The position numbers were made by a program, and so were the translations under genes. A stretch of 64,000 nt of DNA from Meiothermus sp. Lineage in GTDB: Bacteria > Deinococcota > Deinococci > Deinococcales > Thermaceae. Below, in pieces: positions 17,805 to 26,165 of the stretch. The stretch covers positions 496,001-560,000 of the forward strand of contig NZ_BPIK01000002.1 in the NCBI RefSeq assembly GCF_026004075.1. Reading direction: 5' to 3'. Every line of letters begins with the position of its first letter. The stretch's first letter is position 1. The notes under the pieces were generated by a model, which saw nothing but the letters and a program-made list of their open reading frames with translations, was not told where the DNA came from and did no database searches.

Positions 17805-19004
17805 ATGCGTTTTTTGATCGTGCTGTTGGTGGGTCTGGGGTGGGCTTTGGCCCAGCGCCCGATCGATATCCCTTTTTGGCATACGGCGGGGCCTCCAGGC
17901 CAGGAGCCTCTGGAGGAGATGATTCGCGAGTTCAACGCTCGGCAGCGGGACTACCGGATTGTGCCTAGCTTTGTGGGGGACTACCGCGAGGGGGGGTTAA
18001 AGCTCTTGGCGGCGCTGCGTTCCGGTGGCGCGCCAGCGCTGTTTCACGCCGAGATCTCTTTCCTGGGGCGGATGGTTCAAGATAACGTAGCCCAGCCTCT
18101 GGATGAATACTTGGGAAGCCTGCCCGGAGATTTTTATCCTGGATTTTTGGAGACCGGCAAGCTGCGAGGCCGCACCTACGGGCTGCCCATAGGCCTCTCG
18201 GTTCCGGTGCTGTTCTATAACGCCGACCAGTTTAGCTCTAAGGGATTGAGCGCGCCGCGCACATGGGACGATGTGGTAACTGCGGCCCAACGCCTGACTA
18301 CCCGTGCCGCCAAAGGCTACACGGTCTCGAGCGACATCTACAGCTTTGTGGTGCTGGTAATGAGCCGCGGGGGATCCATCGTCAACAGCCAGGGCCGCCC
18401 CGACTTCGCCAACCCCAAAGTGGTTGAGAGCCTCGAGTTCTTACAGGGCATGGTGCGGAAGAACATCGCCCAGAGCCGGAACATCGCCGAGGCCCAGTTC
18501 TCTGTAGCCGACTTTTTGCGCACCAAAACCTTTATGGGCGTTGCGCCCATTACCCTGTGGCCGCTGATCGAGAACCGCGCCCCTATCCCTTTCAGGCTGG
18601 GAGTTGCAGCGGTACCCCGCGTGGAAGGTGGAAAAGTACCGCTGGCGGGTGGCACCCTGGTGGTGCTCCGCGGGGCTAGCGAGCAGCAGATCCGCGGTGC
18701 AGTGGCCTTCTGGCGCTTCGCTATGGAGCCGGCTAACATCGCCAAATGGGTCAAGGCCACCTACTACATGCCCATGCGCCGGGCTGCTCAGCCTTTGCTG
18801 GAAGACTTTTACAAAGAAGATCCCCGTCGTCGGGTGGCCTTCAGCCAGGTAGAGCACGCCGACGTGTGGCTGCAAGACCCCGAGTTTACCATCTGGTATA
18901 GCTTCCTGGAGGATGCCCTCGAGCGCGCCCTGAAAGGCAACGCCAACGCCAGACAGGTGCTGGAAGAGGCCCAGCGCCGCGCCAACAGCGTTGAGCGCCG
19001 CTGA
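17805..19004 (+). CDS. ABC solute-binding protein, UgpB-like
   Basis: Extracytoplasmic binding protein of the CUT1 importer. ATG 17805 has GGAGG nine bases upstream and gives a proper signal peptide (MRFLIVLLVGLGWALAQ). The mature start IDIPFWHTAGPPGQEPLEEM and the stretch LKLLAALRSGGAPALFHAEI resemble UgpB, the glycerol-3-phosphate binding protein, so a polyol phosphate or sugar is plausible; the specificity is inference. The 399-residue length fits the family. It is the last gene of the operon, and a 7-bp hairpin (GGCAAAC/GTTTGCC, 17754-17776) sits in the 128-base gap before it. Confidence 0.82.
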   Translation: MRFLIVLLVGLGWALAQRPIDIPFWHTAGPPGQEPLEEMIREFNARQRDYRIVPSFVGDYREGGLKLLAALRSGGAPALFHAEISFLGRMVQDNVAQPLDEYLGSLPGDFYPGFLETGKLRGRTYGLPIGLSVPVLFYNADQFSSKGLSAPRTWDDVVTAAQRLTTRAAKGYTVSSDIYSFVVLVMSRGGSIVNSQGRPDFANPKVVESLEFLQGMVRKNIAQSRNIAEAQFSVADFLRTKTFMGVAPITLWPLIENRAPIPFRLGVAAVPRVEGGKVPLAGGTLVVLRGASEQQIRGAVAFWRFAMEPANIAKWVKATYYMPMRRAAQPLLEDFYKEDPRRRVAFSQVEHADVWLQDPEFTIWYSFLEDALERALKGNANARQVLEEAQRRANSVERR

Positions 19005-19091
19005 TCTGGGATGAGCCGGGGCTTTAGCGTGGCTGGATCCTCGGGAACCTGGTATGAGTGAAGTTCATGCTGGTCGATCCATTACACCGTC

Positions 19092-19120
19092 TTGACAGCA
19101 ATACGGTGCGTGGGTACACT
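19092..19120 (+). promoter_or_regulatory. Lysine operon promoter
   Basis: Consensus -35 TTGACA (19092-19097), a 17-base spacer and -10 TACACT (19115-19120). The hexamers and spacing are identical to the 16S rRNA promoter in this window, so it should be a strong housekeeping promoter. Transcription should begin near 19127, only a few bases before the leader ATG at 19131. Confidence 0.85.
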
Positions 19121-19130
19121 TCCCCCTGGG

Positions 19131-19175
19131 ATGATCTTAAGTGCAAAAAAACCCAGTGCCGGGAGGCTAGTCTGA
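19131..19175 (+). CDS. Lysine operon leader peptide
   Basis: A 14-residue mini-ORF, MILSAKKPSAGRLV, with tandem AAA AAA lysine codons (19146-19151) and a TGA at 19173-19175. It has no Shine-Dalgarno sequence and starts about four bases after the predicted transcription start, so it would be read from a leaderless mRNA. It lies directly upstream of competing hairpins and a terminator before homocitrate synthase. Leader-peptide attenuation of the lysine cluster has been reported for T. thermophilus; this is the expected counterpart. Its role as the lysine sensor is inference from that precedent and from the layout. Confidence 0.85.
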   Translation: MILSAKKPSAGRLV

Positions 19176-19231
19176 GCTAGCCCGCGCACTGCGTATCCCG
19201 GCCCGCACACAGCTTGCGGGCGGTTTTTTTT
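19155..19231 (+). terminator. Transcription attenuator of the lysine operon
   Basis: Terminator: perfect 7-bp stem GCCCGCA (19201-19207) with TGCGGGC (19215-19221), then GG and eight T. Upstream competitors: hairpin GGCTAG/CTAGCC (19165-19170 with 19177-19182), extended by AGTGC/GCACT (19155-19159 with 19186-19190); and an alternative 7-bp pairing GCCGGGA (19158-19164) with TCCCGGC (19196-19202), which invades the left arm of the terminator. GCCCGC in the 19181-19186 region could also pair with the terminator's right arm. Ribosome stalling at the Lys codons would change which pairs form. Confidence 0.8.
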
Positions 19232-19243
19232 ATAAAGGAGTTT

Positions 19244-20482
19244 ATGCCAGCGCCCACCCAAGCCCACCGCATTGAAATTGTGGATACCACCTTCCGTGAT
19301 GGCCAGCAGTCACCGCTTTTGTTCGATACTGAGAAGTATCGCTTCACACTGGAAGAGAAGAAGGTGCTGATGACCGGCTTGCTCGAGCTGGGGGTTACCC
19401 ACTTCGAGTTTTTTTCGCCGGTGGTGGGGGTGGCCGAGGCGCAGGATGTGCGGGAGCTGATAGCCCATGCCAGCGCGCTTAGCCAGAAGCCCCTTCGCTT
19501 TCTGGCCCACTGCCGCTGCAACCTGGAAGACATTGGGCGGGCGCTCGAGATCGGCTGCAACGGTCTGAACCTCTACCTGGGGGTTTCGCCTCTGGCCCAG
19601 CAGCACAATGCCCAAAAATCCCTGGAGGAATCGGTTCAACTGGCCCAGGAGGTGATTGCTGCTACCCGCGCGGCCCACCCCGACCTGTATATCCGATTTA
19701 GCGCCGAGGATGCCTTTCGTACCCCGCTCGAGGACATTTTTTGCCTCTACGATGCGGTTTACCCCTACGTGAATACCCTGGGCATGCCCGACACCGTGGG
19801 CATCGCCGAGCCCGAGGACGTGAGCGCTGTGGTGGCCCAGCTACGCCAGCGCTATCCTGAGGTGGCACTCGAGTGCCACTTCCATAACGACCGGGGCCTG
19901 GCCCTGGCCAACGTAATTGCCGCGGTGCGGGCGGGGGTGCGCTATGTGGACGCCTCCATCTGGGGCCTGGCTGAGCGTTCGGGCATCCCCTCGGTCACGG
20001 GGGTGCTCTTCAACCTCTCGAAGCGCTACCCTGAGATTGCCCAGCAGTACAACTTAAGCCAGTGCTATCCCCTCAATGTGCTGATGGCCTCTATTCTGGG
20101 TACGCTGGTGCCCTACACCGAGCCGGTCTCGCTTACCAACCGCACCCATACCGCCGGCGTGCACCAGAAAGCTGTTCTGAATGAAAAGAAAGTCTACGAG
20201 GCCCACAACCTGCACGACTTTGGGGTGGATAAAAACCAACTGCTGCTAGGGCCGCTATCGGGCTGGAACCTGATTTACTACTATCTGAAAGAAGTGGAAG
20301 GTTTCGTGATTAGCAAGGAGCAGGCCAAGCAGATTGCGCAAGAGTTCAAGGGCCGCACCGGCGAGATTGGGCGCCAGAAGAAACCCGAGGAACTCCTGCT
20401 GGAAATTGCAGAGGCGTATGGCCTGCCACGCCATACCCTGCCCGAAGAAGTGCCCACCGCACGTTTGGAAAACCTGGACTGA
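19244..20482 (+). CDS. hcs: Homocitrate synthase
   Basis: Condenses 2-oxoglutarate with acetyl-CoA, the committed step of lysine synthesis by the alpha-aminoadipate route. ATG 19244 (MPAPTQAHRIEIVDTTFRDG) has AAAGGAG four bases upstream. The 412-residue protein has the DRE-TIM metallolyase catalytic opening TTFRDGQQS, the metal histidines in CHFHNDRGLA and HTAGVHQKAV, and an accessory C-terminal region. As I recall it, T. thermophilus HCS opens with STLREGEQF, so this enzyme appears to belong to another branch of the citramalate/isopropylmalate/homocitrate synthase family; the assignment rests on its place as first gene of the lysine operon behind a Lys-codon leader. Confidence 0.85.
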   Translation: MPAPTQAHRIEIVDTTFRDGQQSPLLFDTEKYRFTLEEKKVLMTGLLELGVTHFEFFSPVVGVAEAQDVRELIAHASALSQKPLRFLAHCRCNLEDIGRALEIGCNGLNLYLGVSPLAQQHNAQKSLEESVQLAQEVIAATRAAHPDLYIRFSAEDAFRTPLEDIFCLYDAVYPYVNTLGMPDTVGIAEPEDVSAVVAQLRQRYPEVALECHFHNDRGLALANVIAAVRAGVRYVDASIWGLAERSGIPSVTGVLFNLSKRYPEIAQQYNLSQCYPLNVLMASILGTLVPYTEPVSLTNRTHTAGVHQKAVLNEKKVYEAHNLHDFGVDKNQLLLGPLSGWNLIYYYLKEVEGFVISKEQAKQIAQEFKGRTGEIGRQKKPEELLLEIAEAYGLPRHTLPEEVPTARLENLD

Positions 20483-20534
20483 GGTTTTTTATGCTTAAGT
20501 GCTGCAGTAAAACATGTTTGGATGGGAGGTTGTG

Positions 20535-21785
20535 ATGGGGCTGACTATGGCCGAAAAAATCCTGTCTGCACGAGCCGGGCGTCAGGTGCGAGCAGGTGAG
20601 TTGGTAGTGGTTGAGGTAGACCAGGTGATGGTGGTGGACTCCATCGCCGGGAGTTTTTTCAAGCGACTGGAGCAATTGGGCGCCACACCGCGTTTCCCGG
20701 AAAAGGTCGCCATCGTGATTGACCATGTGGCCCCTGCGGCCAACGTGGAGGTAGCCAAGGCGCAGAAAGAAATTCGGGCGTGGGGCAACCGGTATGGCTG
20801 CCGGGTGTTCGACGTGGGGCGGGGCATCTGCCACCAGGTGCTGGTGGAGGAGCGCCTGGCCTTGCCAGGGGGTATTGTGCTGGGCTCGGACAGCCACTCC
20901 ACCACCTACGGCGGCATCGGCTGCTTTGGCAGTGGGATGGGGGCCACCGACATCGCACTGGCTGCGGCCTCGGGGCGCACCTGGCTGCGCGTGCCGGAAA
21001 CCGTCAAGGTCACCTTCCGGGGGCAGCTCGCACCGGGCGTGACCGCCAAGGATGCGGCCCTCGAGATGATTCGAGTGCTGACCGCCGATGGGGCTACCTA
21101 CATGAGCATTGAGATGCACCTGGTAGATGGGGCCGAGGCCCTGAGCCGTAGCCAGCGCCTGACCCTGGCCAACCTTACGGTGGAGGCTGGGGCCAAGTGT
21201 GGGCTGGTGGTGCCCAGCGGCGAGATTCTGGAGCTGTACGAGGTGCCCGACTGGCTCTACCCCGACCCCGATGCGGTTTACGTGCGCGAGATCGAGATCG
21301 ATCTGGCGGCCCTGACCCCCCGGGTCTCGGTGCCGTTTTATGTGGATAACGTGGAGGATGTAGCCAAGGTGAGGGGTAAGAAGGTGGATCAGGTGTTTGT
21401 GGGCACCTGCACCAACGGACGGCTGGACGACCTGCACCAGGTGGCCGAAATTCTCAAAGGCCGTAAAGTGGCGCCGGGGGTGCGGCTGCTGGTGATACCG
21501 GCCAGTTCGCAGGTACTCGAGGAGGCCACTGCCGATGGCACCCTGCTCACCCTGCTGCAGGCCGGGGCCACGCTGGGCACCCCGGGCTGTGGGCCCTGTA
21601 TGGGACGGCACCAGGGCGTGCTGGCCCCCGGCGAGGTGTGCGTGAGCACCTCCAACCGCAACTTTAGGGGTCGGATGGGGGCGGCCGATGCCGAAATTTA
21701 CCTGGCCTCGCCCCGGGTGGCCGCTGCTTCGGCGGTTGCCGGTTACATCACCACCCCGGAAGAACTGGAGGTGACCCATGCCTAG
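20535..21785 (+). CDS. lysT: Homoaconitase large subunit
   Basis: Large, iron-sulfur subunit of homoaconitase, which isomerises homocitrate or cis-homoaconitate to homoisocitrate. ATG 20535 (MGLTMAEKILSARAG) has GGGAGG seven bases upstream. The 416 residues show the aconitase-family blocks IDHVAPAANVEVAKAQ, LGSDSHSTTYGGIGCFG, the first cluster Cys in VGTCTNGRLDDL, and the Cys pair in GTPGCGPCMGRHQG, so all three 4Fe-4S ligands are present. It overlaps lysU by 8 bases. An isopropylmalate isomerase (LeuC) is the close alternative; operon context decides. Confidence 0.93.
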   Translation: MGLTMAEKILSARAGRQVRAGELVVVEVDQVMVVDSIAGSFFKRLEQLGATPRFPEKVAIVIDHVAPAANVEVAKAQKEIRAWGNRYGCRVFDVGRGICHQVLVEERLALPGGIVLGSDSHSTTYGGIGCFGSGMGATDIALAAASGRTWLRVPETVKVTFRGQLAPGVTAKDAALEMIRVLTADGATYMSIEMHLVDGAEALSRSQRLTLANLTVEAGAKCGLVVPSGEILELYEVPDWLYPDPDAVYVREIEIDLAALTPRVSVPFYVDNVEDVAKVRGKKVDQVFVGTCTNGRLDDLHQVAEILKGRKVAPGVRLLVIPASSQVLEEATADGTLLTLLQAGATLGTPGCGPCMGRHQGVLAPGEVCVSTSNRNFRGRMGAADAEIYLASPRVAAASAVAGYITTPEELEVTHA

Positions 21786-22281
21786 GGTCTGGAAGTTTGG
21801 CGATGCCATCAACACCGACGACATTTTGCCGGGCAAGTATGCCCCTTTTATGGTGGGTGAGGATAAGTTCCACACCTATGCTTTTGCCCACCTTCGACCC
21901 GATTTTGCCGCCAACTACCAGCCGGGCGATATTCTGGTTTGCGGTAAGAACACCGGCCTGGGCTCTTCGCGCGAGTATGCCCCGGAAGCCCTGCGCAAGC
22001 TGGGTCTGAAGGCCATTATCGCCAAGAGCTACGCCCGTATCTTTTATCGCAACCTGGTTAACCTGGGCATCATGCCCTTTGAGGCCCCGGAGGTGGTGGA
22101 GGCCTTGCAGGATGGCGACGAGGTGGAGCTGGACTTCGAGCAGGGCCTTTTGCGGCGCGGGGCCGAGACCTTCCGGCTCCGCCCGCCCCCGGCCTTTCTG
22201 CTGGAAGCCCTCAAAGAGGGCAGCATTTTGGAGTACTACCGCAAGTATGGGCGGTTTCCTGGTGAAGGTCTTGAAGGGTAA
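21778..22281 (+). CDS. lysU: Homoaconitase small subunit
   Basis: Swivel-domain subunit that completes the homoaconitase active site with LysT. The 167-residue protein begins MPRVWKFGDAINTDDILPGK and has the substrate loop KNTGLGSSREYAPEAL and IIAKSYARIFYRNLVNLGI, all typical of LeuD/LysU. Its ATG lies within the end of lysT (8 base overlap), which fits obligate subunits. The specificity toward homoaconitate rather than isopropylmalate is inferred from the operon. Confidence 0.93.
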   Translation: MPRVWKFGDAINTDDILPGKYAPFMVGEDKFHTYAFAHLRPDFAANYQPGDILVCGKNTGLGSSREYAPEALRKLGLKAIIAKSYARIFYRNLVNLGIMPFEAPEVVEALQDGDEVELDFEQGLLRRGAETFRLRPPPAFLLEALKEGSILEYYRKYGRFPGEGLEG

Positions 22282-22302
22282 ACTGGGGCGGTTGAGGCCT
22301 TT

Positions 22303-22611
22303 ATGGATATAGAAGTGATCTGTCCGGTATGCAACGAGCCCAACTACCTGCTCGCCGAAGACCTCGAGGAGCTCACACCCGATGATTACCTGGAGTGTGA
22401 GTCCTGCGGGGCCTATCTGCAAGTTCTTTCGACCGACCCGCTCGAGGTGGTGGCAATCGAAGATGGTGAAGAAGGTTTTTTTGTAGACTGCCCCGAGTGC
22501 GGCCTGACCTTCGAGGTGGATGGCAGCGAAGAAGAGGTGGTATGCCCCGAGTGCGGGCACCGTTTTGCGCCGGACTGGTCGGAGATAGACGAGGAAGACG
22601 ATCTGGAATAG
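22303..22611 (+). CDS. Double zinc-ribbon protein of the lysine cluster (OrfE-like)
   Basis: 102 residues, function unknown. The sequence is two tandem LysW-like zinc ribbons: CPVCNEP with CESCGAY (about residues 8-11 and 33-36), and CPECGLTF with CPECGHRF (about 62-65 and 79-82). It is strongly acidic, ends in EIDEEDDLE and contains PDWSE, faintly recalling the EDWGE tail of LysW but not ending in it. It sits 21 bases after lysU and 22 bases before lysW, the position of the uncharacterised orfE in the T. thermophilus lysine cluster as I remember it. It may be a scaffold, a zinc or cluster donor, or a regulator; nothing in the sequence decides. Confidence 0.8.
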   Translation: MDIEVICPVCNEPNYLLAEDLEELTPDDYLECESCGAYLQVLSTDPLEVVAIEDGEEGFFVDCPECGLTFEVDGSEEEVVCPECGHRFAPDWSEIDEEDDLE

Positions 22612-22633
22612 CTACGAGGTAGAAGGAGGGATT

Positions 22634-22798
22634 ATGACAGCCGAGTGTGTGGAATGTGGAAGCCCGATCGAACTGGAGAGCCCTGAGCTGGGGGAGCTGG
22701 TGGTTTGTGAGACCTGTGGTGCGGAGCTCGAGGTGGTGGGGCTGGAGCCCCTGAGGCTACAGACGGCCCCCGAGGAAGCGGAGGACTGGGGCGAGTAA
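22634..22798 (+). CDS. lysW: Amino-group carrier protein LysW
   Basis: 54-residue acidic carrier whose C-terminal Glu gamma-carboxyl is joined to the amino group of alpha-aminoadipate, protecting it and presenting it to LysX, LysZ and LysY. Start ATG 22634 has GGAGGG upstream (AAGGAGGG, 5-base gap). The protein opens MTAECVECGSPIEL, has a second Cys pair in VVCETCGAEL (zinc ribbon, Cys5, 8, 25, 28) and ends in the diagnostic EDWGE. It lies between the OrfE-like gene and lysX. Confidence 0.97.
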   Translation: MTAECVECGSPIELESPELGELVVCETCGAELEVVGLEPLRLQTAPEEAEDWGE

Positions 22799-22806
22799 AT
22801 AGCACC

Positions 22807-22848
22807 CGGGAGCGGGCCCGCCGGCCTGCTCCCGACCCCTGATTTTTT
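22807..22848 (+). promoter_or_regulatory. Intercistronic hairpin between lysW and lysX
   Basis: Perfect 7-bp stem CGGGAGC (22807-22813) with GCTCCCG (22828-22834) around a GC-rich loop that can pair further (GGCC with GGCC), followed eight bases later by six T (22843-22848) that run into the lysX ATG. The spacing is too long for a classical terminator. It may lower readthrough or protect the upstream mRNA, giving more carrier than enzyme; this is inference. Confidence 0.5.
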
Positions 22849-23694
22849 ATGCTGGCGATTCTGTACGACCGCATCCGCCCCGACGAGGAGATGCTCTTCA
22901 AGGCTGCCGAGGGGCTGGGCATTCCTTTCAAGAAAATCTACGCCAAGCAGATGCCCATGCGCCTGGGGGAACGCCCGCCGGAGCTCGAGGGCGTTACCTG
23001 TGCGGTGGAGCGCCTGGTCTCCCAGAGCAAGGGTCTGGCGGTCTCGCGCTACTTAAAAAGCCTGGGGATTCCGGTGGTGAACGCCCCGGAAGTGATCGAG
23101 GTGTGCGGGGACAAATGGGCCACAAGCTGTGCCCTGGAGGCCCATGGGGTGCCCCAGCCCAAGACCGCCCTGGCCACCGAGGCCGAGGAAGCCCTCAAGC
23201 TGATCGAGCAGATGGGCTACCCGGTGGTGATGAAGCCGGTGGTGGGGAGCTGGGGCCGCCTGCTCTCGCTGATCCGCGACCGCGATGCCGCCGAGACGGT
23301 GCTCGAGCACAAGGAGGTGCTGGGGGGCTACCAGCACCAGCTTTTCTACATACAGGAGCTGGTGGACAAAGGCGGCCGGGACATCCGGGCCTTTGTGGTG
23401 GGGGATACCTGCATTGGGGCCATTTACCGCTCCTCGACCCACTGGATTACCAACACCGCCCGCGGGGGCAAGGCCTCCAACTGCCCGGTGACGCCCGAGC
23501 TGGCCGAGCTGGCGGTCAGGGCGGCCCGGGCGGTGGGGGGTGGGGTGGTGGCCATCGACCTGTTCGAGTCGCCTCGAGGCCTGCTGGTCAACGAGGTCAA
23601 CCACACCATGGAGTTCAAGAACTCGGTGAGCACCACCGGGGTGGACATCCCGGCCAGGATTCTGGAGTACGCCTGGAGCTTGCGACTGCGTTAG
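22849..23694 (+). CDS. lysX: LysW-alpha-aminoadipate ligase
   Basis: ATP-grasp enzyme that joins the amino group of alpha-aminoadipate to the C-terminal Glu of LysW. The 281-residue protein has the RimK-like blocks [40 protein letters not shown] (nucleotide-binding), and the C-terminal metal and substrate region [20 protein letters not shown] with [20 protein letters not shown], close to Thermus LysX. Start ATG 22849 immediately follows a T-run and has no clear Shine-Dalgarno, so translation may depend on coupling to lysW. Confidence 0.95.
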   Translation: MLAILYDRIRPDEEMLFKAAEGLGIPFKKIYAKQMPMRLGERPPELEGVTCAVERLVSQSKGLAVSRYLKSLGIPVVNAPEVIEVCGDKWATSCALEAHGVPQPKTALATEAEEALKLIEQMGYPVVMKPVVGSWGRLLSLIRDRDAAETVLEHKEVLGGYQHQLFYIQELVDKGGRDIRAFVVGDTCIGAIYRSSTHWITNTARGGKASNCPVTPELAELAVRAARAVGGGVVAIDLFESPRGLLVNEVNHTMEFKNSVSTTGVDIPARILEYAWSLRLR

Positions 23695-24738
<1,044 letters not shown>

Positions 24739-24741
24739 GCT

Positions 24742-25308
24742 ATGGTTGTCGTCGGTAGCACCAACCCGGCCAAGCTCGAGCCCGTGCGCCTGGTGTTCGC
24801 GGAAATGTTTCCGGGCCTGGAGGTGCGCGGGGTGGAGGTGCCCAGCGGGGTGCGGGCCCAGCCGATTGGCTACGATGAAACCCTGCAGGGGGCCCTAAAC
24901 CGGGCCCGGGCGGCCCTGGCCCAGCCCGGTGCGGTCTGGGGGCTGGGGCTGGAAGCCGGGGTGGAGTTCAACGCCCAGGGGAGCTGGCTCTTCAACATAG
25001 CGGTGATCCTGCGGGCCGATGGGCGGCGGGGTATGGCCCGCGGCGGCTCGGTTTTGCTTCCGCCGCGGGTGGGGGAGCGCCTCTTCAGAGGCGAGGAGCT
25101 GGGCCTGATCATGGACGATCTGGTGGGAAAAAAAGACACCAAGAAGGGCAGCGGTGCGGTGGGCATCCTCACCCTTTCGCGCATCGAACGGATGGAGTTC
25201 TGGCGGCACACCCTCGAGCTGGCCCTGCCCCCTTTTCTGCGCCCGGAGCTTTATCCACTAGAGGGTGTGGCGTACCTGTTCCCCGACACCCAGGGAAAAT
25301 CGGTATGA
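24742..25308 (+). CDS. yjjX: Inosine/xanthosine triphosphatase, YjjX family
   Basis: House-cleaning NTPase (DUF84/YjjX) that hydrolyses ITP and XTP. The 188-residue protein has VVVGSTNPAKLEPVRLVFAE at the start, GLGLEAGVEFNAQGSWLFNI in the middle and MDDLVGKKDTKKGSGAVGIL with the family's DL..K...KGSGA signature. It lies 3 bases after lysY and 21 bases before lysZ, so it is inserted in the lysine operon and co-transcribed, though no metabolic link to lysine is known. ITPase (RdgB) is a different family and does not fit. Confidence 0.88.
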   Translation: MVVVGSTNPAKLEPVRLVFAEMFPGLEVRGVEVPSGVRAQPIGYDETLQGALNRARAALAQPGAVWGLGLEAGVEFNAQGSWLFNIAVILRADGRRGMARGGSVLLPPRVGERLFRGEELGLIMDDLVGKKDTKKGSGAVGILTLSRIERMEFWRHTLELALPPFLRPELYPLEGVAYLFPDTQGKSV

Positions 25309-25329
25309 TGGCGGGCTAGAGGTTGGGCG

Positions 25330-26139
<810 letters not shown>

Positions 26140-26165
26140 ACCCCAGGCGGTACAATCGCCTCAAT

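Noticed and set aside
19131-19243. Lysine riboswitch (L box) before homocitrate synthase
   Set aside because: The leader is about 115 bases, too short for an L box, and it has a translated ORF with tandem Lys codons and a simple terminator.
20346-21875. 509-codon open frame antisense to lysT
   Set aside because: GC-rich shadow with His/Gly/Gln-rich translation and no family features; lysT on the plus strand is unmistakable.
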